Assembly: GCA_009930155.1 (NCBI GenBank)
Contig: RZYX01000059.1
Span: forward strand, 1 to 10,576
From: Clostridia bacterium
GTDB taxonomy: Bacteria; Bacillota_A; Clostridia; Oscillospirales; Acutalibacteraceae
Length of the DNA: 10,576 nt
Reading direction: 5' to 3'
The notes under the pieces were generated by a model. That model ran no database searches and was not told the origin of the DNA. It saw nothing but the letters and a program-made list of their open reading frames with translations. Both the position numbers and the translations under genes were made by a program. Below are positions 1 to 7,534 of the stretch, one piece after another (position 1 is the first letter of the stretch; each line of letters opens with the position of its first letter).

Positions 1-693
1 AGTTTACCCGTGCATGTTCACTTTGTTATGGACGAGTTTGCAAATGTCAGCTTGCCTGATGACTTTGATAAAATCTTATCTGTTATGCGTTCTCGAGGAG
101 TATCCGTTTCGATTATTCTGCAAAACCTTGCACAACTTAAAGCGTTGTTTGAAAAGCAGTGGGAAAGTATCGTGGGTAACTGTGACGAGTTTTTATATCT
201 TGGTGGTAATGAGCAAAGCACCCACAAATATGTATCTGAACTTTTGGGCAAAGAAACAATTGACACAAACACCTATGGCAAATCATCTGGGCGAAGTGGC
301 AACTATTCAACTAACTATCAGATGAGTGGCCGTGAACTTTTGACACCGGATGAGGTGAGGATGCTTAACAATCAATATGCTTTGCTTTTTGTTCGTGGAG
401 AAAGACCAATTATGGATTTTAAATATGAAATTTTAAAACACCCAAGAGTGTTACAAACAACAGATGGCAAGCAATCTGCGTTTCATAATTTATACTTTAA
501 ATTTCTATGTATGGGTAAGAAAGATTTAAACAATGAAAGTTCGCAGGAATATAAACATGGCGAAGTTACCCAAGCAGTTTCTACGGTTTTATTTGATTAT
601 AGCATTCCTGAAAATGCATTAAAGATTGAATCTGTAGTGCACAATTATGAACTTTTATCTGATGAAGATATTGACGAATTGATACAAAAATAA
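1..693 (+). CDS. VirD4/TraG-type coupling protein, C-terminal part (5' end outside window)
   Basis: This is the type IV coupling protein: an inner-membrane hexameric ATPase that brings the relaxase-DNA complex to the secretion channel. The reading frame is open from base 1, so the N-terminal membrane anchor and Walker A lie upstream of the window; 230 residues are visible. The visible part opens with the Walker B strand (VHFVMDEFAN, D11 and E12 of the fragment). It continues with the helicase-like segment SVSIILQNLAQL, then GNCDEFLYLGG, and the conserved LLTPDEVRML, an arrangement typical of TraG/VirD4 proteins of Clostridia ICEs. The last 60 or so residues are an acidic tail. The gene is 23 bases upstream of the Maff2 gene and probably shares its transcript. 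The family call is firm; no subfamily symbol can be assigned from the fragment. Confidence 0.93.
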   Translation, partial: SLPVHVHFVMDEFANVSLPDDFDKILSVMRSRGVSVSIILQNLAQLKALFEKQWESIVGNCDEFLYLGGNEQSTHKYVSELLGKETIDTNTYGKSSGRSGNYSTNYQMSGRELLTPDEVRMLNNQYALLFVRGERPIMDFKYEILKHPRVLQTTDGKQSAFHNLYFKFLCMGKKDLNNESSQEYKHGEVTQAVSTVLFDYSIPENALKIESVVHNYELLSDEDIDELIQK

Positions 694-716
694 TAAAAAG
701 ATTAAGGAGAAAAGCA

Positions 717-1055
717 ATGAAAAAACAATGTGAAAATATGCAAAAAAGTCATATGGGTAAAAAATGCAAAAAGGCAATGGCAGTTTATGCAGTACTGACG
801 ATTTGTTTAACTTGCTTTACAACCACGGCTTTTGCAGCGGGGGATCCCATACAGGTTATAAACAATTTGTCTAACTTTATATTTGGGCTTATTCGAGCAG
901 TAGGCATGATATTACTTGGCTTTGGAATTGTGCAAATTGGGCTAAGCTTAAAGTCCCATGATCCGTCACAAAGAGCCAATGGATTTCTTACCCTTGCTGG
1001 AGGTGTAGTAATAACATTTGCAAAGGAGATATTGACGATTATAACTGGTGAATGA
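717..1055 (+). CDS. Maff2-family small membrane protein of conjugative elements
   Basis: This 112-residue protein resembles the Maff2 family, which in Clostridia ICEs lies between the coupling protein and the VirB6-like gene. By position and size it resembles VirB2/TrbC-like small subunits, but a pilin role is not established. A basic N-terminus (residues 1-20) precedes a hydrophobic signal segment (21-38) with a plausible signal-peptidase site after AFA (residues 38-40). Two further hydrophobic stretches follow, about 53-77 and 89-109, separated by the short polar loop KSHDPSQRAN. AAGGAGA at 704-710, six bases from the ATG, supports this start. The stop codon is only four bases from a stem-loop at 1060-1097. 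Such proteins are sometimes misnamed glutamyl-tRNA amidotransferase; nothing here supports that. Confidence 0.85.
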   Translation: MKKQCENMQKSHMGKKCKKAMAVYAVLTICLTCFTTTAFAAGDPIQVINNLSNFIFGLIRAVGMILLGFGIVQIGLSLKSHDPSQRANGFLTLAGGVVITFAKEILTIITGE

Positions 1056-1057
1056 AC

Positions 1058-1097
1058 AAAAAGCCGTATTCAAAGACTTTAATTTGAATACGGCTTT
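1058..1097 (-). terminator. Intrinsic terminator, best oriented for minus-strand transcription
   Basis: Perfect 15-bp arms, 1060-1074 and 1083-1097, enclose an 8-base loop. Read on the minus strand, the stem ends in a T-run (ggctttttgtt), as in a rho-independent terminator. Read on the plus strand, only three Ts follow before acatat, so it would be a weaker stop for the upstream conjugation genes. It lies 37 bases beyond the stop codon of the minus-strand ORF at 1134-1271, which fits termination of that unit. It could work in both directions and reduce expression between the Maff2 and virB6 genes. Confidence 0.65.
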
Positions 1098-1133
1098 ACA
1101 TATAATTGCTTTTAAATATCAATAAGTACTGTG

Positions 1134-1271
1134 TTATTTAAACAGATGTTTTGGAGGGTTGTTTTTTGTTATATGAACATTAATAGTTTTATTATTTTTA
1201 TTGGACAGAAATAAACTGTATAACCTAATATCGCCGCTTACATCGCTGTCATCAATGCCTTTCTCTACCAT
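1134..1271 (-). CDS. Small minus-strand ORF, 45 residues, unrecognised; possible gene remnant
   Basis: An ATG at 1271 opens a 45-codon frame on the minus strand, ending at a TAA at 1134-1136. The product starts MVEKGIDDSDVSGDIRLYSL and ends in a basic tail, NNPPKHLFK. I do not recognise a family. In favour of a real gene or gene remnant: it occupies most of the otherwise empty gap between two conjugation genes, it points against them, and it is followed by a stem-loop whose T-run faces its direction. Against: there is no purine-rich ribosome binding site, an in-frame TAA immediately precedes the ATG, and only a weak promoter can be drawn upstream. It may be the 3' end of a gene brought in by insertion and then shortened. 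Confidence 0.3.
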   Translation of the reverse strand: MVEKGIDDSDVSGDIRLYSLFLSNKNNKTINVHITKNNPPKHLFK

Positions 1272-1304
1272 TTATGCATATTAAGTCTGAAAGGAGGTTT
1301 ACAA

Positions 1305-1427
1305 ATGAATAAAACAAATCAAATCATGAAAGGAGAAGATAATCAATGTCAGGTAATTGGGTTGTTCAAAATTTGCAAAATTCACTTGACACTTGGGACA
1401 GCAAGCTTGCCGAAATATGGCAACTAA
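1305..1427 (+). CDS. Possible 40-residue leader ORF overlapping the virB6-like gene
   Basis: AAGGAGG at 1291-1297 lies seven bases before an ATG at 1305, a better ribosome binding site than that of the virB6-like gene itself (AGGAG 1331-1335, ATG 1346). The frame starts MNKTNQIMKGEDNQC and runs through the virB6 start in another frame, stopping at 1427, 81 bases inside it. The product has no recognisable domain. Its likely role, if translated, is coupling: ribosomes passing through would keep the second binding site open. It could equally be a leftover strong binding site without biological use. Confidence 0.3.
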   Translation: MNKTNQIMKGEDNQCQVIGLFKICKIHLTLGTASLPKYGN

Positions 1428-2182
1428 TTACACAGTCGCCACAAGATTTTAAGGGTGGAGGTATATGGGAAGTTATTGTTGACATTAACGGAGCACTGCA
1501 AGCGGTTGGACTCGCTTTGTTGGTGCTCTTTTTTGTTGTCGGTGTAATGAAAACTTGTGGTTCATTTGCAGAAGTGAAAAAGCCGGAACACGCTTTAAAA
1601 TTGTTTGTTCGTTTTGCTCTTGCCAAAGGTGCAGTTACTTATGGTATGGAGCTTATACTTGCTATTTTAAGTATTGTTCAAGGAATTATAAGTGCAATTA
1701 TGAACAATGTAGGGTTTTGCTCTTCTTCACGAACAGTATTACCAGATGAGATTATAAATGCTGTTGAGAATTGTAGTTTTTTTGGGTCGATTCCATTATG
1801 GGCTATAACTTTAATCGGAGGAATTTTTATTACAGTGCTATCCTTTATTATGATAATGAGCGTATATGGCAGATTCTTCAAGTTGTACTTATATACAGCA
1901 ATGGCACCGATACCATTGTCAACATTTGCGGGTGAGCCTTCACAAAGTGTCGGCAAAAGTTTTATGAAAAGTTATACAGCGGTTTGTTTAGAGGGTGCAG
2001 TTATTGCTTTTGCGTGCATTATATTCTCTATGTTTGCAAATACTCCACCAGCCGTTGACCCAAATGTAGAAGCCGTAACGATTGTTTGGAGTTATATTGG
2101 CGAAGTTATTTTTAATATGCTTGTGCTTGTAGGTGCGGTCAAGATGTCTGATCGTGTTGTGCGTGAAATGATGGGGCTATGA
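1346..2182 (+). CDS. VirB6/TrbL-like polytopic membrane protein of the conjugation channel
   Basis: This 278-residue, strongly hydrophobic protein takes the VirB6/TrbL position in the block. VirB6-type proteins form the inner-membrane part of the channel through which the DNA-relaxase complex passes. Hydrophobic segments can be read at about 50-68, 101-121, 150-174, 212-231 and 250-266. The soluble N-terminus carries the amphipathic stretch NWVVQNLQNSLDTW. The conserved-looking central loop includes YGRFFKLYLYTAMAPIPLST (174-193) followed by FAGEPSQSVGKSFMKSY, characteristic of this family in Clostridia ICEs. AGGAG at 1331-1335 lies ten bases before the ATG. The stop is 18 bases upstream of the PrgI-family gene, so the two are almost certainly co-transcribed. 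Confidence 0.85.
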   Translation: MSGNWVVQNLQNSLDTWDSKLAEIWQLITQSPQDFKGGGIWEVIVDINGALQAVGLALLVLFFVVGVMKTCGSFAEVKKPEHALKLFVRFALAKGAVTYGMELILAILSIVQGIISAIMNNVGFCSSSRTVLPDEIINAVENCSFFGSIPLWAITLIGGIFITVLSFIMIMSVYGRFFKLYLYTAMAPIPLSTFAGEPSQSVGKSFMKSYTAVCLEGAVIAFACIIFSMFANTPPAVDPNVEAVTIVWSYIGEVIFNMLVLVGAVKMSDRVVREMMGL

Positions 2183-2200
2183 ATAAGGGAGGTTATTATA

Positions 2201-2530
2201 TTGGAAGTTAAAATAAACAAGGAAATTCGTGACTATACGGAAAGCATGTTCTTTGGATTGTCAATGAGGCAATTTGCTTTTTCTGTTTTAGCATGTGTAG
2301 TAGCAGTAGGTCTTTACTTTTTGATAAACCCTCATGTGGGCACAGAAACGGTTAGCTGGATATGCATACTAGGAGCAACCCCTTTTGCAGCTGTTGGTTT
2401 TTTAAAATATAATGGTATGAACGCTGAACAACTTTTGGCAGCGTGGGTAAAATCAGAGCTGATTATGCCTAAAAAGCTTATATTTAAAACAACAAATAAC
2501 TATTATGAATTGATGAAAAATATTATATAA
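2201..2530 (+). CDS. PrgI-family membrane protein of the conjugation block
   Basis: This 109-residue protein fits the PrgI family, found directly before virB4 in Gram-positive conjugative elements. It is a small inner-membrane partner comparable in position to VirB3. Two transmembrane segments are visible, about residues 24-42 and 50-68, after a charged N-terminus (EVKINKEIRDYTESMFFGLS). A cytoplasmic tail follows, with the usual AEQLLAAWVKSELIMPKKLIF pattern, shortened here to its core AAWVKSELIMP. The start is a TTG, chosen because AAGGGAGG at 2185-2192 lies eight bases upstream and no ATG fits better. It is 27 bases upstream of virB4. Confidence 0.85.
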   Translation: MEVKINKEIRDYTESMFFGLSMRQFAFSVLACVVAVGLYFLINPHVGTETVSWICILGATPFAAVGFLKYNGMNAEQLLAAWVKSELIMPKKLIFKTTNNYYELMKNII

Positions 2531-2557
2531 AACAAGAAAAGGAGACAGTAAAATTAA

Positions 2558-4894
2558 ATGATTAAAACACTTAAAAGCCTGTTTAAACAGGATAAAGAGC
2601 ATTTTGAAGTTCCAAAAGGAATACAGGATATCATTCCTATTCAAACGATTTATGAAGATGGAATTTTTATGGTGGGAAAGAACAAATACACAAAGTCGTT
2701 TAAGTTTCAGGACATTAACTATGCAGTCGCCTCCCGTGAGGATAAGGAAGCAATGTTTCTTGAATACTCTGAGCTACTAAATTCTTTTGATAGTGGAGCG
2801 ACAACAAAAATCACCATTAATAACCGTAGGTTAAACAAGTTGGATTTTGAGCAGACTATTCTTCTTCCAACCAAAGGGGACAAGCTTGATGAATATCGTT
2901 CAGAGTACAATAAAATGTTGCTGGAAAAGGCAACAGGAGCAAATTCTATTGTTCAGGATAAATATGTGACTATCTCTGTTCAAAAGAAAAGTATCGAGGA
3001 AGCAAGAAACTATTTTTCTCGTGTAGGTCCAGACCTTATTGCACATTTTAATCGCCTTGGTTCAATATGTACAGAACTTGGTGTGGCGGAAAGACTTCGT
3101 GTTTTTCATGATTTTTACCGCACAGGTGAGGAAACAAATTTCCGCTTTGATATGCTTGAAACAATGCGGAAAGGACACAGCTTTAAGGATTTTATATGTC
3201 CCGATATTTTTGAGCTTGAAAAGGATTATTTTAAGATAGGTGACCGTTATGGCAGAGTTTTGTTTCTTCGGGAATACGCAAGTTATATCAAAGATAATAT
3301 GGTTGCTGAGCTCACAGACCTTAATCGTAACATGATGATGAGTATTGATGTTGTTCCAGTTCCAACAGATGAGGCGGTGAGAGAAGTTGAAAATCGGCTT
3401 CTAGGTGTTGAAACTAACATTACAAATTGGCAGAGAAAGCAAAACCAGAACAACAACTTCTCAGCAGTTATTCCATATGACATGGAAATGCAGAGAAAAG
3501 AAAGCAAGGAATTTCTTGACGACCTTACAACTAGAGATCAACGAATGATGTTTGCAGTCCTTACTTTTGTTCACATAGCAGAAACCAAAGAACAACTTGA
3601 TTCGGATACACAGGCATTGTTAACCACTGCAAGAAAACATCTTTGTCAAATGGCGATTTTGAAATTTCAGCAGCTAGATGGACTAAACACAGTGCTACCA
3701 TTTGGCGTAAGAAAGATAGATTCGTTTAGAACTCTTACAACTGAAAGCCTTGCAGTATTTATGCCGTTTAGAGTGCAGGAAATCCAGCATTCGGGCGGCA
3801 TTTATTATGGGCAAAATGTGATTAGTCAGAACATGATTATCGCTGACCGTAAAAAACTTTTGAACGGAAACTCATTTATTCTTGGAGTCTCTGGCAGCGG
3901 TAAGTCCTTTACAGCTAAAGGTGAGCTTGTCAATTTAATGCTTTCATCAGATGCAGATATAATTGTGATTGACCCTGAGAGAGAATATTCTCAGCTTGTT
4001 AATGCTATGGGTGGTGAGGTTGTTCATATTTCAGCTACTTCAAACAATCACATTAACGCTATGGATATGAACAAGGAATATGGAGATGGTGCAAATCCTG
4101 TTATTCTTAAATCTGAATTTATATTGTCTCTGTGTGAACAGCTTATTGGCGACTCTACTTTAGGTGCAAAGCAGAAGTCAATTATCGACCGCTGCACAGC
4201 AAGTGTTTATCGCAATTATCAACAATGTAACTATCAAGGGGAACCCCCGACTTTGCAGGACTTTAGAGAAGAACTTTTAAAACAAGAGGAGCCAGAAGCA
4301 AGAGAAATAGCTCTTGCAATTGAACTGTTTACAGACGGTTCACTGAATACCTTTGCAAAGAAGACAAATGTAGATACGCAAAATCGTATTATCTGCTACG
4401 ATATTCTTGACTTAGGTAAACAGCTTATGCCAATTGGAATGCTTGTTGTTCTTGATTCGATTCTTAACCGTATTACAATGAACAGAGCTAAAGGTAGAAA
4501 TACTTTTATCTTTATTGATGAGATATACCTGCTTTTTCAGCACGAGTATTCAGCCAATTTCTTGTTTACTTTATGGAAGCGTGTTCGTAAGTACGGTGCG
4601 TATGCAACGGGAATCACTCAGAATGTTGACGACCTTATGCAAAGCCACACAGCAAGGACAATGCTTGCAAACTCAGAGTTTATTGTAATGCTAAATCAAG
4701 CAAGTATAGATCGTATTGAACTTAGTAAGATTTTAAATATTTCAGATTTACAGATGTCTTATATTACTAATGTTGACGCAGGACATGGGCTTATTAAAGT
4801 TGGTAGTTCCATAGTTCCTTTTGCAAACAAGTTCCCATGTAACACAAAACTTTATAAACTGATGACCACAAAGTTTGGAGAACAAGATTCTTAA
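2558..4894 (+). CDS. VirB4/TraE-type conjugation ATPase, full length
   Basis: This 778-residue protein is the VirB4 motor ATPase that powers assembly and substrate transfer of the type IV secretion system at the inner face of the membrane. The N-terminal half (about 1-400) is the VirB4 N-domain without catalytic motifs. The C-terminal RecA-like ATPase carries Walker A GVSGSGKS (443-450, K449), then DIIVIDPEREY (467-477), Walker B TFIFIDEIYLLF with D654 and E655, and the segment GAYATGITQNVDDLM where the family has its conserved glutamine. Length and motif order match complete ICE homologues, and nothing suggests damage. AAGGAG at 2539-2544 lies 13 bases before the ATG, slightly far. The gene is followed within eight bases by an intrinsic terminator. 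Confidence 0.95.
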   Translation: MIKTLKSLFKQDKEHFEVPKGIQDIIPIQTIYEDGIFMVGKNKYTKSFKFQDINYAVASREDKEAMFLEYSELLNSFDSGATTKITINNRRLNKLDFEQTILLPTKGDKLDEYRSEYNKMLLEKATGANSIVQDKYVTISVQKKSIEEARNYFSRVGPDLIAHFNRLGSICTELGVAERLRVFHDFYRTGEETNFRFDMLETMRKGHSFKDFICPDIFELEKDYFKIGDRYGRVLFLREYASYIKDNMVAELTDLNRNMMMSIDVVPVPTDEAVREVENRLLGVETNITNWQRKQNQNNNFSAVIPYDMEMQRKESKEFLDDLTTRDQRMMFAVLTFVHIAETKEQLDSDTQALLTTARKHLCQMAILKFQQLDGLNTVLPFGVRKIDSFRTLTTESLAVFMPFRVQEIQHSGGIYYGQNVISQNMIIADRKKLLNGNSFILGVSGSGKSFTAKGELVNLMLSSDADIIVIDPEREYSQLVNAMGGEVVHISATSNNHINAMDMNKEYGDGANPVILKSEFILSLCEQLIGDSTLGAKQKSIIDRCTASVYRNYQQCNYQGEPPTLQDFREELLKQEEPEAREIALAIELFTDGSLNTFAKKTNVDTQNRIICYDILDLGKQLMPIGMLVVLDSILNRITMNRAKGRNTFIFIDEIYLLFQHEYSANFLFTLWKRVRKYGAYATGITQNVDDLMQSHTARTMLANSEFIVMLNQASIDRIELSKILNISDLQMSYITNVDAGHGLIKVGSSIVPFANKFPCNTKLYKLMTTKFGEQDS

Positions 4895-4901
4895 ATATAA
4901 A

Positions 4902-4940
4902 CAAGGCAGGCCATAATCATTGGCTTGCCTTGCTTTTTTT
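4902..4940 (+). terminator. Intrinsic terminator between virB4 and the CD1108-type gene
   Basis: Arms at 4902-4912 (caaggcaggcc) and 4922-4932 (ggcttgccttg) pair over 11 bases with one G-U pair, around a 9-base loop. A run of seven Ts at 4934-4940 follows one base later. This is a standard rho-independent terminator on the plus strand. It lies inside the conjugation block, eight bases after the virB4 stop and 29 bases before the next gene's start, so it should lower or condition expression of the downstream gene. No separate promoter is evident between it and that gene. Confidence 0.85.
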
Positions 4941-4954
4941 AAAATGATTAACAA

Positions 4955-4960
4955 AGGAGG
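4955..4960 (+). promoter_or_regulatory. Ribosome binding site that decides the start of the CD1108-type gene
   Basis: AGGAGG at 4955-4960 is two bases from a TTG at 4963 and eight bases from a second in-frame TTG at 4969. The second spacing is the normal one, so translation should start at 4969. Confidence 0.75.
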
Positions 4961-4968
4961 CCTTGATT

Positions 4969-6213
4969 TTGGCAGATATAAAGACCCGTGATGTAGTAAA
5001 AGTTATGATTAAGACTATTGATAAGTCGGCTACGGCGTCACATCGTATAAAGTCAGCTTATATACAGACAAAAGATAAAGCAGAGAATTTTTATTATAAG
5101 AACGAGGATTTTTCGGATGATTATGCTACTGACAAGGTTTCAAAGATGGGGCATAGAGTTGCCGAAGAGAGTAAAAAACAATTAAGTAAACAAAGACAAA
5201 AAGGGGTTAAAAATTCCAAGGATAATATTCAAAAAACAAGGGCAAGAATTAATTCCCGTAAGCAACAAAAAGTTGGCAATGAAACTTATAGAATCACTTG
5301 TGTTTCTGGAAAAGATATTCATAGAGCGGACAAAGATATATTAAAGATACAAACTCACAAATCAAGCCAGAACACAAATAAATCCATTAAAACAGCCCAG
5401 AGAACTAAAAAGACAATAAAACAAACTACGAGGTGCTCAGGTGGCAAAATTAAGCCCAGTGCCAAAGGAACAGTAAAATCAGCAAAAAGTAGCTTTAAGA
5501 TTACGGAGAAAACAACAGCTCAAAAAGCCCCGCGCATTTTCAAATCAACCAAAGAGGTAACTCGTGCAACCATAAAAGCTATTATGGCAGGAACAAAATC
5601 ACTTGTATCAGCTATTGTGGCAGGGGGTTGGGTGGCGGTCATATTGATTGTTATTATTTGTATTACAGGTATGGTTGCTAGTTCTTGCTTTGGCATACTT
5701 TTTTCAAATGAGGATACGGGAAGCCCTCAAAATATGTCGGCAGTTGTCCACGAAGTGAATGATGAATATCAAACAAGGCTTGATGAAATAGAAGCTGAAA
5801 ACAATTTTGATGTTCTTGATGTTTCGGGAAGCCTTGCTGCATGGAAAGAAGTTTTATCAGTATATGCTATTAAGGTTACAACGGATGGAAATGAGCCACA
5901 AGAAGTTGCAACAATGACAGAGGAGAAAAAGGAACTTTTGAAATCAATATTTTGGGAAATGAATGATATAAATTTTAAAACAGAGCCCAAGGCCGAAAAG
6001 CTAATTGAAATCTTTGATGATGGATATGGAAATGCCGTTAAAACTGAAACTATTGATATAAAAACTTATTTATATATCACACTTAGCCATAAGACTGCCG
6101 ATGAAATGGCAGATAAATATAGATTTAGTTTAAAACAGCGGCAACAACTTTTTGAACTTATGGCTGTAGAAAATGACAGCATGTGGAATGACTTTCTATA
6201 TGAAGATAGTTAG
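4969..6213 (+). pseudogene. CD1108-type mobile-element protein, truncated before its peptidoglycan-hydrolase domain
   Basis: Relatives of this protein in Clostridia ICEs are membrane-anchored cell-wall hydrolases that open the peptidoglycan for the conjugation channel. The 414-residue product keeps the characteristic N-terminus (ADIKTRDVVKVMIKTIDKSA), a long lysine-rich low-complexity region (about 60-200), and one membrane segment (about 214-243). It also keeps the conserved extracellular linker with YAIKVTTDGNEPQEVATM and YLYITLSHKTADEMADKY. From memory of the family, homologues continue after the equivalent of MWNDFLY with an NlpC/P60- or CHAP-like domain containing a catalytic Cys and His. 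Here EDS and a stop follow at once. The two other forward frames past the stop do not supply that domain. The short form may still be made and inserted in the membrane, but enzymatic activity is not expected. The start is a TTG set by the ribosome binding site at 4955-4960. Confidence 0.75.
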
Positions 6214-6248
6214 GAAACTTGCAATTAAGGAAAGATAATTAATAACAG

Positions 6249-6284
6249 TTCAGCTGTTGGTTAAAATTTCAACCAATAGCTGAA
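6249..6284. repeat. 14-bp inverted repeat at the left edge of the WYL/helicase cargo
   Basis: Arms 6249-6262 (ttcagctgttggtt) and 6271-6284 (aaccaatagctgaa) pair with one G-U, around the loop aaaatttc. No T-run follows on either strand, so it is a poor intrinsic terminator. Its right arm ends where the -35 region of the WYL-gene promoter would lie, which makes an operator for that regulator a reasonable alternative. The apex resembles that of the hairpin at 9683-9736. Confidence 0.6.
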
Positions 6285-6309
6285 AACTTAATGGAATAAA
6301 TGGTATAAT
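6281..6309 (+). promoter_or_regulatory. Extended -10 promoter for the WYL regulator gene
   Basis: TGGTATAAT at 6301-6309 gives a perfect TATAAT with the TG extension. The hexamer 17 bases upstream (tgaaaa, 6281-6286) matches the -35 consensus only weakly, as is usual for extended -10 promoters. The transcript would start near 6316 and carry a leader of about 95 bases. A second TATAAT at 6373-6378, with a poor -35, could give a shorter transcript. Confidence 0.55.
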
Positions 6310-6411
6310 ATATTTAACATTGAAATTATTTCTTTTTTACAACAATTCTATGTGATTTAAAAGAGAAGAGGATATAATTTTATAAATCTCTAGTTAATAA
6401 AAGGTGATATT

Positions 6412-7386
6412 ATGGAAACAAAATCAAAGATTTTATATTTGTATAAATTATTAAATGAAGCCACTGATGAAGAGCATCCCATTTCTACTACTGGAATAAT
6501 TGAGCAATTGGGTAAGATTGGCATTAGTGTTACTCGTAAAACAGTAGCGTCGGATATAGATTTGCTTTGTGAATTTGGTGTCGATGTAGTTGCAATACGC
6601 TCATCGCAAAATATGTATTATGTTGGCCAACGGGATTTTGAACTACCAGAAGTTAAGCTACTTATTGATGCGGTAGAATCCTCAAAACTAATAACATCTA
6701 AAAAGAGTAAAAGCTTGGTTTCTAAACTAACAAAACTTGTAAGCAAAGGGCAAGCTCGGGAGCTTAATAGGCATATATTCATTGATAAGCGTATAAAACC
6801 TTGTAATGAAGAGGTTTATTATCATATCGATAAGATACATACAGCTATTGAAAGCGGCAAACAAATTGATTTCAAATACCTTGATTACAATCAATATAAA
6901 GAAGTTACATATAAACATAATGGGCTTATATACAATTTTAGTCCTTATGCTCTTGCTTGGAATGATGACCATTACTATGCTATTGGTTATTGCACAAATC
7001 ATAAAGGAATAAGCAAATTTAGAGTAGATAGAATGGCTAAAGTAGAATTGACATATAGAGAGATTGTTTCCTCCCCAGTTGATTTTAACTCCGCTGATTA
7101 TGTGAAAAGCATATTTGATATGTATGATGGGGATACAGTACAAGTAGAACTAAAATGCACTAACGATCTTATGAATATAATCATTGATCGTTTTGGAGAA
7201 GATGTAGAAACAAAAAAATTAGATGATAACTGTTTTAAGGTTATTGCAAAAGTTTCGGTTAGCCCTACTTTTTATGGTTGGGTATTTCAGTTTGCAGATA
7301 AAATATCAATTCTTAATCCTATTGATGTTAAAAATAAATATAACAATATGCGAAATCCCCCGCTTAATATATGCGTTAAGCATTAA
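6412..7386 (+). CDS. WYL-domain transcription regulator
   Basis: This 324-residue protein has the architecture of WYL regulators, which bind DNA through an N-terminal helix-turn-helix and are thought to sense ligands, possibly nucleic acids, through the Sm-like WYL domain. Residues 1-75 form the winged helix (STTGIIEQLGKIGISVTRKT followed by VASDIDLL). About 130-215 is the WYL domain, with PYALAW (178-183), DDHYYAIGY (185-193) and FRVDRM (203-208). About 240-315 is the C-terminal extension, including PTFYGWVFQFADKISIL. AAGGTGAT at 6401-6408 supports the ATG. WYL proteins often regulate a neighbouring gene and are common repressors of phage-defence systems. The adjacent helicase gene 148 bases downstream is the obvious candidate target, together with its own promoter. 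The target and ligand are inferred, not visible. Confidence 0.88.
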   Translation: METKSKILYLYKLLNEATDEEHPISTTGIIEQLGKIGISVTRKTVASDIDLLCEFGVDVVAIRSSQNMYYVGQRDFELPEVKLLIDAVESSKLITSKKSKSLVSKLTKLVSKGQARELNRHIFIDKRIKPCNEEVYYHIDKIHTAIESGKQIDFKYLDYNQYKEVTYKHNGLIYNFSPYALAWNDDHYYAIGYCTNHKGISKFRVDRMAKVELTYREIVSSPVDFNSADYVKSIFDMYDGDTVQVELKCTNDLMNIIIDRFGEDVETKKLDDNCFKVIAKVSVSPTFYGWVFQFADKISILNPIDVKNKYNNMRNPPLNICVKH

Positions 7387-7445
7387 TGAGATAATATTAA
7401 GTCGATAATATGCCCATTTTAACAAATGAATTTCCACAATCCTAT

Positions 7446-7473
7446 TTGCACTCATAAAATATTATGATACAAT
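7446..7473 (+). promoter_or_regulatory. Promoter of the UvrD-like helicase gene
   Basis: TTGCAC at 7446-7451 and TACAAT at 7468-7473 are 16 bases apart, and TG at 7465-7466 gives an extended -10. Transcription would start near 7480, leaving a leader of about 55 bases before the ATG at 7535. This lets the helicase be expressed separately from the WYL gene. No terminator is visible between the two genes, so read-through is also possible. An 8-base direct repeat, gataatat at 7390-7397 and 7404-7411, lies upstream but may be chance in this AT-rich stretch. Confidence 0.6.
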
Positions 7474-7522
7474 TATATTATTAAATTTATAATTACTATC
7501 ATATTGATAAATGAAAAAGACT

Positions 7523-7528
7523 AGGAAG
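7523..7528 (+). promoter_or_regulatory. Ribosome binding site that decides the helicase start
   Basis: AGGAAG lies six bases before the in-frame ATG at 7535. The upstream in-frame ATG at 7511 has only AT-rich sequence in front of it, so 7535 is preferred; the longer form would add eight residues (MKKTRKLN). Confidence 0.65.
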
Positions 7529-7534
7529 TTAAAC

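Noticed and set aside
1056..1345. Group II intron remnant between the Maff2 and virB6 genes
   Set aside because: Such introns are frequent in these elements, but no domain V-like hairpin or reverse-transcriptase fragment is recognisable in the gap.
6190..6260. Frameshift as the cause of the short CD1108-type protein
   Set aside because: The other forward frames after the stop give only a short product ending at the taa near 6238, with no trace of a hydrolase domain, so deletion or recombination explains the truncation better than a single frameshift.
6727..7143. 138-codon open frame on the minus strand inside the WYL gene
   Set aside because: It lies wholly antisense to a well-supported WYL gene, has no recognisable domain, and its isoleucine/phenylalanine-rich product is what an AT-rich complement gives.
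7387..7445. Direct repeat gataatat (7390-7397, 7404-7411) as a WYL operator
   Set aside because: Eight AT-rich bases repeated once is easily chance in this composition; no second copy was found at the WYL promoter.
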